Positions 1 to 11,000 of a DNA stretch of 32,500 nucleotides are shown piece by piece (the stretch's first letter is position 1; the number at the start of each line of letters is the position of its first letter). Both the position numbers and the translations under genes were made by a program. The stretch lies in the NCBI GenBank assembly GCA_037447655.1, contig JBBHKE010001321.1, positions 1-32,500 on the forward strand. The letters run 5' to 3'. Origin of the DNA: Zygnema cylindricum (Eukaryota > Streptophyta > Zygnematophyceae > Zygnematales > Zygnemataceae). The notes beneath the pieces were generated by a model. It was given only the letters and a program-made list of their open reading frames with translations, was not told the origin of the DNA and did not search any database.

Positions 1-1
1 A

Positions 2-232
2 TGTGATAATCAAGTTGTGATCTCTATTGCAGCTCATTCAAAACACCATTTTAAAGCTAAACATATAGATATTAGACTAAGCTTTGTCAAAGAGAAGGTT
101 GAGAATACAATAATTAAAAAGGTTCGTAAAAGTGATAAAGAGATGATTGCAAACATGGTGACAAAACCAGTGCCTTCCCCTCATTTGATTAATTCCAAAG
201 AAAGTTGTGGACTTAAATTAAAAGTTGACTAG
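2..232 (+). pseudogene. C-terminal end of a Ty1/copia polyprotein (RNase H region), partial
   Basis: An open frame enters from the left edge and stops at 230-232. It begins C-D-N-Q followed by a stretch ending K-H-I-D-I-R, then F-V-K-E-K-V-E, and finishes with a T-K-P-x-P motif. This order is characteristic of the end of the RNase H domain of Ty1/copia Pol, where the CDNQ and KHI-D motifs lie shortly before the polyprotein stop. RNase H degrades the RNA strand of the RNA:DNA hybrid during reverse transcription. The apparent GTG start at 17 is only a frame artefact; the real start lies outside the window. A purine-rich tract and an LTR-like TGTTG start follow directly, which fits the 3' end of an LTR element. 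Whether the full upstream ORF is intact cannot be seen, so it is called partial rather than proven broken. Confidence 0.8.
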
Positions 233-245
233 GAATTAGGAGGAG
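233..245 (+). other. Polypurine tract of the copia element
   Basis: The purine-rich stretch GGAATTAGGAGGAG sits between the pol stop codon and a TGTTG sequence. Plus-strand DNA priming in LTR elements uses such a tract directly before the 3' LTR. Confidence 0.6.
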
Positions 246-1100
246 TGTTGAAAAGAAGTAATTAATATTCAATTCTTAATTTAGACTCTAGAGAGAACAA
301 TGAGAGTGAGTCACCATGGCTGTCTCGATAGTCAAAAAGAAACAAGCAAATAGGCAGAACAGACGGATAGATGACCACAATGTTGTCTTGGTCCGGATTT
401 AAACCTAGGTCTGAGAATCCTATGTTGTCGTACGCCTTATCTATTAAGGCGTTAACAAAAAGATACACGTATGTGGCTTGATACTTGATTAAAGAGTCAG
501 TCGACGTCACTTTCACTAAAACAGACCAAATTGACGAAACGCCACATATAGACAACGGCGCTCGCGGACGCAAAATCTAACCGTGTAAAATATATAATCG
601 GACGGACGTAGAAGTCTCCGCCAAACCAAAGTGAACCTTTGGTGGCTTTCGGACATTGCGGCGCGCTGTGCCACGTGGCGCCACATCATTAGATGCCAAA
701 AAAGATGGGAGGAGGAAAAATGGCTCCCAAGGTGACAAGTGTCAACCAGAAGGCCATGTTGTACAATAACTGTACAAAAAGTACAATCAGCCACTGTACC
801 ATCTTGTACTATACACTCTTTTGATTGGTCAAGGGTACAGTAACACGTAGCTGTGAGTAGGAACTAAGGAACTTAGCGTGTTTGAGACGCCTCTCTCCAT
901 GTGACCTTTTGTATATATAGGCCATCTTTGGCCAGCCATAACTTACTCCTCAAAGGAGCATATTTAGTGATTATTTTTGCGTTTGACTCAGGGGAGTCTT
1001 GTCCTCATAGAGGTGAGGGTGGTCAGAGTATTTGTGTGCCTCGGCGGCACTTATTCAGTGGGAAATTAGAAGGGGAAAATATTATCCTATAGGCTTTACA
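246..1100 (+). repeat. 3' LTR of the copia element (right end not resolved)
   Basis: The LTR start is placed at TGTTG, directly after the polypurine tract. A TATA-like TATATATAG at 912-920 could be the LTR promoter, which suggests the LTR extends past about 940. The 5' LTR is outside the window, so the CA end and target duplication cannot be fixed; the right coordinate is a rough guess. Small open frames here are not convincing genes. Confidence 0.4.
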
Positions 1101-2454
1101 TAGGCAGCTCATTCAATGAATAATGGAGACCACAGAATTTCAATTTGGATGCTCATTGGAGCGAGGATTGCAATTAAAAAAAATCCACGTCCGGATATGC
1201 ATTCGTGTCTTGAGGAGCGACGATTTTGTTGAGTTTGCGTCGTCAACCAACCGTGGCCATAAGTTCGACTAAGATAGAGTATATAACTCCGTGTCACACA
1301 TCTAAAGTGTCCCTATAGATAAACGAGATGTTGGGTGGACTTCGACTTTTTATTCGTTGCTTGATTTTTTTTACGGATAGATGAAATCTATGGAACATGT
1401 AGAAAATCTCGTTTTTTATAAACGCACAAAATACTTATGTATTCAATAGCATTTCGTGAGTATTTATTTGCGGTTTCGTAGGTAGAGTTTGAATACATAT
1501 CTACTTTGGAGCATATAAGTGATATGTTGACTGGTGCCATAAATCCATAAGGCACTCCCAGTACACGTGCATATACCTTTACTGGTTGTGATATCTTGTA
1601 GAATCGTCAATTACGTATGATCAATGATAATCTCTCACATGCGTTTGCTCATTTGGTTTGTACCACGTAGGTTCGTTTTTGAACTTTCAAAATCTAAATA
1701 AAATTTCTAAACGGTAAATTTGAATGTAATATCTGTACCTGTGAAGGTAATTTATGACTCGCGCAAAAAGAATGAGACCAAATTAGGATTCTGAAAATGG
1801 AAATAAAAATTTTAAAACGAAATGGTAGAAAGGCGCGACATCTTCCTCGTCACAACCTTACAATTGGTAGAAAACCAACTCGTAAAGCGAAACTTTTCAT
1901 ACATATTTAAATTATCAAGCATTTCACAGTATGATAGTGTGGAGACTCTTGAACAATAAATTTCTATCGTGTCAAAGAGCACCTTGTCTATAATATGAAA
2001 ATGGATTGGCGAAGATCAAAGATCCAACATTCAATGATCAATTTACCATGTTAAATTGGAAGCTTGTGAGCAACCCATTTTCTTGGTTAGAAGTTCGCAT
2101 GACTTTCATTATACGCAGGAATCAACGCGGATTTTAAAAGTTTATTGTCTCCTTCACATATAGAGGGTTTTTTTGGTTCGCTTGGCTCCTTACGTAAAAT
2201 TTGTCATCACTTATTTAAATTGAAAATCAGGTGTTTTATTCGATAAATTTACGAGACGCCCAATTTTTATTTATTCAAGGCTTTTAGGGGGGAACACCTA
2301 ACAACTAACGCACAATTGGGTCAGAATACAAGAGCGTTGATTAACACTAAATGACTATTTAAGGTTTGGCTTTCAACTCATGGACCTCGTGAACATTGTG
2401 TCTTGATTCTGATTGGCGAACGTCATATAAAATGAACAATCGAGATTTTGAGTT
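1101..2454. other. AT-rich intergenic DNA with nothing recognised
   Basis: I see no ORF with recognisable motifs, no RNA gene and no clear repeat. The first part may still belong to the preceding LTR. Confidence 0.4.
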
Positions 2455-2459
2455 GAAAC
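2455..2459. repeat. Target-site duplication GAAAC (left)
   Basis: Identical to the 5 bases at 5797-5801 directly outside the other LTR. Confidence 0.9.
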
Positions 2460-3904
2460 TGTTGTTCTTTGGTCTAAAATAGACCGCAGAAGCGACCCAA
2501 ACTATCATGCAAAAAGCTAAGCAAAAATAGGTCGACGAACAATCATTTGAAATGCATCCTCCATTTAACATACAACAACATTTAGGGTTTCATGGAATAA
2601 TCAACATAAATAAACCCTATGACATCATCTAAGGTTTGATGGAATAATCGACATAAACAAACCCTAGGACAAATGCATAAACAATGCATATCAAACATAT
2701 ATAAAACAACATAAATAAATAATAAAGACAAATGCATTTCACATAAACAAAAGTATAATCAAAGTATAATTAAATAATCATTATATCATTCAAAGTGCAT
2801 GACCTAATCGACAACCCTAAAAGTCTACATCTTCGGTCCCCACTTTACTAACCAGCATTGATCATTTTCCTAATGAAGCTCAAATCTATATATATACTTG
2901 TGAGCTGTTAACAAATCACTAAGTGTCAAAATAACTAACATACATTACATAACTGTCATTTAGTCCTATTTAACCATAATATACCATCACTAAGAATAAA
3001 TTAATCTTAAGCGTACACCTGAAAGCCTAGCAATCGTAAGCGTACACTTGTCTGCATAAACGACAAATAAAGACACACAAATTAAACTGTCTAAAACCCT
3101 AATTGATCATTTAAATAACAAATGTCATAATCAATACTAAATAATAATACACATAAGACAAAACAATGTTGTATCAAATATTTACACGGACGCGTCCGCA
3201 AAATACGCGTCATAAGCGACAACTTGCTTAGTCATTTGTCGATAAGTCCACGTAGTGAACCGACATCGCATATGTACGGTCCACTAGATAATGCGTCATA
3301 AAAAACAATGTGGTCCCTTGGAAATATCGGCGGACGCCATCCGCCTTCCACGTGTACCACGAATCACTTGGCAAGCAATCCGGAACGATCAAAATTAAAG
3401 TTACGTGTGATTGACGCGATTTCGTGTCACCACTACATAGAAAATCTCGGCGGACTATATCCGCCGTCCGTCACTCTTAATCGGCACCCTTGGTGTCGCG
3501 CCGCGTGGTCATAAGAAAAATCCACTTGTCGAAACCTCGTCAAGCTATCCAAATTAGTCCGTACCGTTACTACGTACTTTGCCGTACATCTCACGTGTCA
3601 AATACGACGCTCCGTACCGGCGGCGTCACATTTAATAAATGCGGTCTGTCGCATTATGTTTCGTATGGCGGCCGTACTTTTTCAAACACTTCGAATATTT
3701 CAAATCATCGTCGGATCGCTTCGCGATCCGCCGTCCATTTTTTAGCGCATTCCGCGCCACTCAGTTTGTTCTTTATGTCCATTTAATTTCACTCGCACAC
3801 TTACTCCCCCGATCCACAAATCTCTTCAAATCTCCACAGTATATCAAGTAAATATATATGCACGCGCACGCATGTACGAAACTGAATCTTCCCAAAAACC
3901 AACA
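2460..3904 (-). repeat. 3' LTR of the coding-free element
   Basis: This copy matches 4352-5796 almost base for base. By eye I found two differences: T versus C at the ATCATTTAAA/ATCACTTAAA site, and T versus C in the CATTTTTTAGCG/CATTTCTTAGCG segment. The low-coordinate half is AT-rich with AAACCCTA-type motifs. The part at about 3190-3790 is GC-rich and full of inverted repeats. A TATATATAT run near 2889-2898 could serve as the minus-strand promoter. Small frames of 68, 98 and 70 codons are duplicated in both copies and look non-coding. Confidence 0.93.
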
Positions 3905-3911
3905 CTCCCCC
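3905..3911 (-). other. Polypurine tract of the coding-free element
   Basis: Minus strand GGGGGAG directly precedes the TGTTGG start of the 3' LTR. The sister element has the same tract at 14422-14428. Confidence 0.75.
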
Positions 3912-4337
3912 GAAGATTTAGTTTCGTAAATCCATGACGCCACGTCATCATCTATCACACTCCATAGATTTACATCATCAGTTGTCACTACTGTCACCTT
4001 CTGCTGTCTCCTCCATCTTTCGGATCTCTCTCCCCCAAACGTCGAAATTCCACCTTCCACATTTCTCCATCAAACGAATATGTATTTTCCAAAAATAAAA
4101 TATCATTTCTCATAATTAATCATTTTCATTGAGGGTAGACATTTCGGCACTGTCACTAAGTTAACCCTTGGGGCGATGCAAGATTAAACTCGGCACATAC
4201 CAACACTATGATAAGGCCGATCTCATGGGTACACAGACACCATTACTGCAATACAACCAGCAAGGACAATATTAACCCGCTACAATGCGTGTGACAAAAA
4301 CCTACATCGACTTAACCTAACATATGATAGATGGGGT

Positions 4338-4351
4338 GTGGGCCCATAACC
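4338..4351 (-). other. Primer-binding site matching the initiator tRNA-Met anticodon arm
   Basis: The plus strand reads GTGGGCCCATAACC directly next to the LTR. This equals the anticodon stem-loop of plant initiator tRNA-Met (anticodon CAT inside it), so the minus-strand transcript is complementary to it. Most plant copia elements instead pair with the tRNA 3' end. The same 14 bases follow the 5' LTR of the element at 11647-15271, in its own orientation. Confidence 0.8.
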
Positions 4352-5796
4352 TGTTGTTCTTTGGTCTAAAATAGACCGCAGAAGCGACCCAAACTATCAT
4401 GCAAAAAGCTAAGCAAAAATAGGTCGACGAACAATCATTTGAAATGCATCCTCCATTTAACATACAACAACATTTAGGGTTTCATGGAATAATCAACATA
4501 AATAAACCCTATGACATCATCTAAGGTTTGATGGAATAATCGACATAAACAAACCCTAGGACAAATGCATAAACAATGCATATCAAACATATATAAAACA
4601 ACATAAATAAATAATAAAGACAAATGCATTTCACATAAACAAAAGTATAATCAAAGTATAATTAAATAATCATTATATCATTCAAAGTGCATGACCTAAT
4701 CGACAACCCTAAAAGTCTACATCTTCGGTCCCCACTTTACTAACCAGCATTGATCATTTTCCTAATGAAGCTCAAATCTATATATATACTTGTGAGCTGT
4801 TAACAAATCACTAAGTGTCAAAATAACTAACATACATTACATAACTGTCATTTAGTCCTATTTAACCATAATATACCATCACTAAGAATAAATTAATCTT
4901 AAGCGTACACCTGAAAGCCTAGCAATCGTAAGCGTACACTTGTCTGCATAAACGACAAATAAAGACACACAAATTAAACTGTCTAAAACCCTAATTGATC
5001 ACTTAAATAACAAATGTCATAATCAATACTAAATAATAATACACATAAGACAAAACAATGTTGTATCAAATATTTACACGGACGCGTCCGCAAAATACGC
5101 GTCATAAGCGACAACTTGCTTAGTCATTTGTCGATAAGTCCACGTAGTGAACCGACATCGCATATGTACGGTCCACTAGATAATGCGTCATAAAAAACAA
5201 TGTGGTCCCTTGGAAATATCGGCGGACGCCATCCGCCTTCCACGTGTACCACGAATCACTTGGCAAGCAATCCGGAACGATCAAAATTAAAGTTACGTGT
5301 GATTGACGCGATTTCGTGTCACCACTACATAGAAAATCTCGGCGGACTATATCCGCCGTCCGTCACTCTTAATCGGCACCCTTGGTGTCGCGCCGCGTGG
5401 TCATAAGAAAAATCCACTTGTCGAAACCTCGTCAAGCTATCCAAATTAGTCCGTACCGTTACTACGTACTTTGCCGTACATCTCACGTGTCAAATACGAC
5501 GCTCCGTACCGGCGGCGTCACATTTAATAAATGCGGTCTGTCGCATTATGTTTCGTATGGCGGCCGTACTTTTTCAAACACTTCGAATATTTCAAATCAT
5601 CGTCGGATCGCTTCGCGATCCGCCGTCCATTTCTTAGCGCATTCCGCGCCACTCAGTTTGTTCTTTATGTCCATTTAATTTCACTCGCACACTTACTCCC
5701 CCGATCCACAAATCTCTTCAAATCTCCACAGTATATCAAGTAAATATATATGCACGCGCACGCATGTACGAAACTGAATCTTCCCAAAAACCAACA
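4352..5796 (-). repeat. 5' LTR of the coding-free element
   Basis: Direct repeat of 2460-3904 with the same 1445-bp length. It would drive transcription leftward. The primer-binding site sits immediately beside it at 4338-4351. Confidence 0.93.
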
Positions 5797-5801
5797 GAAA
5801 C
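5797..5801. repeat. Target-site duplication GAAAC (right)
   Basis: Identical to 2455-2459; marks the right edge of the minus-strand LTR element. Confidence 0.9.
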
Positions 5802-5954
5802 GTCCCGCAAAGTGAACTGAATGAACATGGAATCTTTGTTGTTGGAAGCAAGTCCCCCATGTGAATATTTTTTAAATTGGCTTATAATTAAAAAAGACAA
5901 AAAGGAGAAGTAAGGTCGTTATCTCTCACGTGCACATATTACGCATAAAGTAAA
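5802..5954. other. Short spacer, nothing recognised
   Basis: Spacer between the LTR element's right target duplication and the inverted-repeat element. No gene signal is seen. Confidence 0.4.
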
Positions 5955-6461
5955 CTACACCGCGAATCGTAATTAGAGTAAATTACTCTTATACGGTCGC
6001 TCGAAATTTCGACTCTATCACATGAAATAGAGTAAATGATTCTAATTTTTTCATTATTCTATTTAAGGTAAAGTTTAATCAGCGTTTTTAATTCTAATAT
6101 AGGTTCGTTTTAAATAGTGTGGAATACGGACGACCTTCGACCGTGCAAAATTGTACTTTATTAAGTAAAAAAATACAAAAAGTGATTTAATACAGGCCGT
6201 TATCATGTAACTGCGTTTTAACAAACCGCGTAGTGCAAACGTCATAGTGACGATGAAATGTACGTTTTGCCAAATTCTGTACGAATACCTTATTTACAGT
6301 AGAGGATATTAGAGTGCCAAATTAGAGTACTTAAATAAATTAGAGTAAACATCATAGTTGAAACACCTCTATCACATAAATTAGCGTTCATTACTCTAAT
6401 TGCTTTTTTTAGTTTTTCTACTCTAATTTTTTCATTACTCTAATTACGATTCGCGGTGTAG
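5955..6461. mobile_element. Inverted-repeat DNA element (MITE-like)
   Basis: A 27-bp sequence at 5955-5981, starting CTACACCGCGAATCG, recurs exactly as its reverse complement at 6435-6461. Subterminal ATTAGAGTAA/TTACTCTAAT motifs repeat several times inward from both ends. The 507-bp element has no ORF of note. The bases flanking both termini differ, so I see no target-site duplication, and the transposase superfamily cannot be assigned. Confidence 0.7.
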
Positions 6462-6642
6462 CGAATGCTATGTATAGTGCGCATCAAACGTTTTTGAAAT
6501 TTTATTAAAATGCGTACCCTATTTTGTTCCTGTACGATTTTTCGTACAATGTCCTTATATTACGTATTTTTTAGGGTTGTTTAAGGGGAATTTTGGAGTT
6601 ACATTTCTGTACATTCCCGTATATTTCAATACAACTATTTTA

Positions 6643-7335
6643 GGGTGTGTCCCCATGTACTTCAAACTTAGCGAACTTACTTTGTATTTTAGCGCGGATC
6701 TGCCGGACCTAGTTTTCACCCTATTTGTTATAAAGAAATCGTAACTTACGTTTATGACGATTGTATACGTCGCTTGTGACATCACATGTCTTTCTATGAC
6801 ATCGTAGACGTAGTGCCTTCTAGCCTGTGACGTTTAATGGTTGAAGAAAGATGTGCTTTGCCTTTGTGTCTCCCGTCAGGTTGACTCGAAATGCCATCGG
6901 AATCCCTTGCAAAAAGAAAAACCGTACCAGACGAAAACGGACAAAACAAAACAAATTGTGTACTTTTCCTCGTCGCTTGAAATCCCTTGTTTTTTTTGAA
7001 TATTTTGACACGTGCGATATGTGTTCCTATTTTTTTAGCAAAAATACTTTTATTTAAAAGTATTAAAACACATCGGTGATGTGTTTTAAATAAAAGTTTG
7101 AAGATGACTTTCATTGACGTCGTCGTGGGTCGAAAAAAAGAAGACGACAACATGTAGTACATTTTAAGTACGACGACGAAACAAAATGTACTTCTATTTT
7201 TTTTCGATGTCATTGCACGGTTGTAACTTATGCGGTACGGCTCAAAGTTTTAGAGGAAAACGACAAAAAAAAACCCTTACTACGGCACATGGGGCCATAC
7301 CCTTACATTATCTCTACTTCAAAGTTTTTAAGGGT
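6643..7335 (+). repeat. Dispersed repeat, copy 1
   Basis: This stretch aligns in order with 19205-20035. Shared segments include TGTCCCC.TGTACTT, ATCGT.ACTT.., TGACGATTGTATACGTC, GGTTGAAG, TGCGCTTTGCCTTTG, GACGAAAACGG, AACAAAACAAATT and TTTAAATAAAAGTTTGAAG. Similarity is high but patchy. Open frames here, including a 139-codon minus one, show no conserved protein and are not retained in the other copy. The ends are approximate and I see no terminal repeats. Confidence 0.65.
7047..7096. other. Nested inverted repeat inside the dispersed repeat
   Basis: CTTTTATTTAAAA at 7047-7059 pairs with TTTTAAATAAAAG at 7084-7096. Inside it AAAACACATC and GATGTGTTTT form 10-bp arms around a GGT loop. The other repeat copy keeps the inner arms but has a GCC loop at 19770-19772. 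Confidence 0.6.
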
Positions 7336-8044
7336 TTTTAGGATACAATTTACGTATAATGTCGTACATTTCTGTACATTTTCCTCACATATTTGGATTC
7401 CCTAAGTATTTTGAAGGGTTTAAGGGCACACTTCCCGTACATTTTCGTACATTTCCGTACAAAGAAAACTATACGAAATTAATGATAAGTATGAAATCCA
7501 CGAATATTAAGTAATTTTCGTAAGAAAGTCGAAATCTGTACGAAAATGACAACTTGGAAAAGGGAGATGATAATTGAAAGTTCGCCTCACGGATCCCGCT
7601 CAGTTTCTTTTGCCGTCCCTACCCGGCGGGCAAGCTCCAAAATTGTAGATATTAACTGTACGGTTTCCAAAAAGATCGCTTGGGGAGGTCTATTATCCTT
7701 CACGTGTGATAGGTGTGATCACACGTGCGATAGATATGTTCACAAGTGTGACAATTTTTCTCACGAGAGAAAGATTTTATTTCCAAGAACGCGATGGTAA
7801 TACCATCAAAGTACAAAACATGATTGTCACTAAAAAGTTTTGATGACCAACAAAGGTTAAAGACCAAAATCTTAAAGGACTAAAAACACAACAAAAATGA
7901 GTGAAAAGCCTAAAAGGAATGAAAGAAAGCAAGTACAACAAAACCAAACTATGGAAACACTATAAACTAACCTAGACGATTAACCCTCAAACTATACCTA
8001 TCTAAAGACCAAAACTATGGATATCGTCTATATGGGCCGGGTGG
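7336..8044. other. AT-rich DNA with a short 21-bp-type repeat, no gene
   Basis: The stretch holds scattered CGTACATTT words. Around 7703-7762 lie degenerate copies of the 21-bp CAC.CGTG repeat also seen at 16271-16396. From about 7800 onward it may be the 3' untranslated part of the minus-strand non-LTR element. Confidence 0.4.
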
Positions 8045-8094
8045 CGCGGCGGTAAGTCTCGCATTCCTCGACCATCATTCACCACCGTGCTCTG

Positions 8095-11000
8095 TCAGAT
8101 AATGGCCGAAGCTTGGGAACGTTGAAGGGCGACAGAAATGCGTTGGCGGTAGAAAACCAACATGAGATCTGGAGAAGGGCTACCCGGCCCTCTAATTTCG
8201 AAAGATCGTCGAGCGCAGTCGTGCAAAAAGTTGGCGAAAGACGGGTCCAAGGTCCCAAATATCTCCAAAGCAAATGGTGTGAAACTATCAGCTGGGTCTC
8301 GGTGAGTGTAGTCACGTTCTTTTGAAGCCGCTGCATCCCGAGCTGCAACACCAGTATATAATGCCACGCGCGAGGAAACATGGGATCCTGTAGGGTATGT
8401 GAGGACTATATCCCCCAATGTTCTCGCCGCGCCATGTAGAAAAACTAGATCCACACGAGGTCCCCGTGTACCTCTAGATTTAGAACGTGGTGGTAATATG
8501 TGCGACACCTCGCGTTTGACTGTGTACCCTGCTTTAGAATCCACGGCAGCGATAGCATCCCGTACCATGTCGTGTGCTGTTGTTCGCTCCCCACCGTGTG
8601 AGCAAGTAGCAAATGTACCCCTTGCTCGTCTATCGATTGACCACAAATGCAACGGGGCTTGCCTAAAAGGGAAAGATGCGGCAAGCCAAGTCGTAAGCGA
8701 AGCGCAGCAAAAAATTGAGGAGAAGATAAACTGAGCGAAGTGAAAATTGGTGTAGCAATAAGCCAAGCTCCAGCCCCAGGCCCCGAACACGATCGAAGTC
8801 GCCTTCGCGCTTCTGCCGTAGGGAGCGCCGGAAGTAGATCATTGAATTCGGCGCCGGCTACCTTATTGGCGATGTGTTGTTGCACGCGTGAGTGAATACC
8901 GGTGATGAGAGAAGGGAACGCGGGAACTTCAGCTTGGGCCTCAATTGGTAAAAGCGCTCGAGAGGACAATAATACTTGTTGGAATGAGAGCGAACCCTTG
9001 TCGACGTGAGAGACCGCATGAGCTAGAATAGGAGTGTCGTCCACCAAATACCTTGAAGTAATAATTGATGCCACGAAAGCCCTAGGTAAGCGGATGGTGC
9101 CAAGGTGGCTGTATGACGCAAACCGAGACCCTCGCAAGAGACTGATAAAGCAGCTTGTCTACGAGCGAGGAGGCCTTCCGGCCGATCAAAGATACCGTGG
9201 CCGACCACTTGATGTAGAATGACAAAGAGTCGATCATCAAATTCAGAAAGGGAAGAAAGGAAAGAAGAGTTTGGGGGTAAAGTGCGTGCAAAGTACAAAG
9301 GGCGTTGGGCAAAACAATATGTTAAGATAGCAAACGCACTTGTGAATCGCGAAGTTAAGGAAGGTCCTCACAATGAGAAAGGTCATCTAACAAGGCGTCT
9401 TTAACAAATTGGTTAACAAAATCAGGGGCTCCAATAGGAGAACCCAAAGCCCTTATACCTTCTTGAGGAGTTGAAATACGAAATCCTGGAGGCAAAGAGA
9501 ATTCGGGTGGAAGACCAACCGAGCTCCATGCGACACATTTAGTGAATTTGACAGAAAGGTGAATTTTAGAAAGTTGCTCTACAAAATGGTGAAAGGTAGG
9601 AACAACTTGGTCCGGCGGGCCGACTATGTGAGTGTCGTCAGCAACTCAAGGGAACAAACAATTTGGAAAAGCCGCAGCCGATGCCCTGAGAGCCTGCAGG
9701 TGAGTGAGAGCAAACAAAGGGGCTCTTAGAGGGTCACCTTGACGAGTACTCGTCACTGATTCCAAAGTAGTGACGTCTCCCAATGGGCCTCCAATGGGAT
9801 AAAGTAAAGGGTTGGGTTTGGAGTAAAAGGCACGGACAAAAGGGAAAATTTGGTTGATAGGAGACGGCGCGTGTTGAAGCTCACGGAAAATGGCGTTGCG
9901 ATCAACCGTGTTAAAGGCATTGGCAATGTCGATTTGGAGAACGACCGAATCCGGATGCAAGTCAAAAATCGCTCGTAAACGGTGGACTACTGCCTCACAA
10001 CCCCCTCGTGTTGCGACACCAAATTGATGTGGAGAAAAATGATCTTGGAAAGCACCTTGAAGCTGTAAACACATTGATCTTGCCACGAGACGATATACGA
10101 CTTCCCCTACAGCAATCGGTCGAACACCACCAGCAGGCTTTGAGACAGCGACAAGACGTGCCGCTGCGAAAAGTGGGACTATAGTTGGTGGCACAAGACC
10201 CCAAGCTAATTGAGAAACCACTCTGAACAACAAATCAAAACCTTGTGATGGATTTTCCCGAGGGAATAGATCTCGGAAAAGCTAATAAACCATCCCTGAT
10301 GGTCCCCCAGCTGAGAGATGAGGGGACCGAACTAGAGCTCTAGTAAAGGCATCTTCGTCGAGGTAAAAGGGTTCTAAAGGTTCATATGAATCAGCAAATG
10401 ATATAACGTCACCCGGTGCCACAGGATGAAGGTCTCGCATGGCTTCAACTGTCGACGTTGTTCTGGGAGACGGTGTGAAAGGTCGTCGTGCACGGGCAGC
10501 ACGAGAAAGCTCACCACATCGACCAAAGTGCACGGCCCGCCGCATGCAAGCCGTAGAAGTTTGAAGTGGAGCTTGGCGGCGAGGAGGCATCACAAAAAGG
10601 CCAATTACGCGGTCTGTGTGTTCTTGTTGAAGAGATTCCGAATATCCACGAAAAAAACGTTGGCAGCGTGACTGTGTCTCTCGTACCCTGCTAGCACCTC
10701 CACGGGGAGGTAAAATCAAAACCCAAAGGGGAAACAAAAGGAAAAGATGCCATGCAGCGCGATTATTGATATCATCAGCCAAAAGCCCAAGCGGGAACCG
10801 AAGCGCAACTTGAACGATCTCTCGAAGATGAGGAGGAATCCGCGAATAGAGTCGTGGTCTGGGGTAACCCAAATGGTAACATCCCATAACGTTAAGATTG
10901 CGAACAAATTCCCAATCGTGGTGAGAGGGGTGGCGTTGGAGGGGGGGAGCATTGTTGCCGTCTTGGGCAGTGGAAGGGGTTGGAACGATCTTGGGACACG

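Larger units (their letters stand above)
3905..4351 (-). other. Internal domain of the coding-free LTR element
   Basis: Only 447 bp lie between the LTRs. No ORF of useful size or conserved gag/pol motif is seen. The half next to the 3' LTR resembles the end of the gag element's internal DNA: a GGAG...CAGC.GAAGG...GTGACAGT...GACGTGGCGYCATGGA series followed by ACTAAATYTTCGGGGGAG. This stretch may hold packaging or replication signals. Confidence 0.7.
2460..5796 (-). mobile_element. Complete coding-free LTR retroelement, minus orientation
   Basis: Two near-identical 1445-bp direct repeats (2460-3904 and 4352-5796, offset 1892) enclose only 447 bp. The 5-bp GAAAC occurs at 2455-2459 and again at 5797-5801, a target-site duplication typical of LTR element integration. 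Read on the minus strand the LTRs start TGTTGG and end AACA (TG...CA rule). A GGGGGAG polypurine tract abuts the 3' LTR, and a primer site abuts the 5' LTR. The internal DNA has no substantial ORF, so all proteins must come in trans. The termini, polypurine tract, primer site, U3 segment and 3' internal segment resemble those of the gag-carrying element at 11647-15271, so the two belong to one family. Internal size resembles TRIM elements, but the LTRs are far longer than TRIM LTRs. Confidence 0.93.

Noticed and set aside
3308-3851. Frames of 68, 98 and 70 codons, repeated at 5200-5743
   Set aside because: LTR sequence copies; no motifs, and the GC-rich inverted repeats explain the long open stretches.
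8033-8075. GGGCCGGGTGGCGCGGCGGTAAG resembles a tRNA/SINE head
   Set aside because: No B box follows at a usable distance and no cloverleaf forms; it is near the LINE 3' end.
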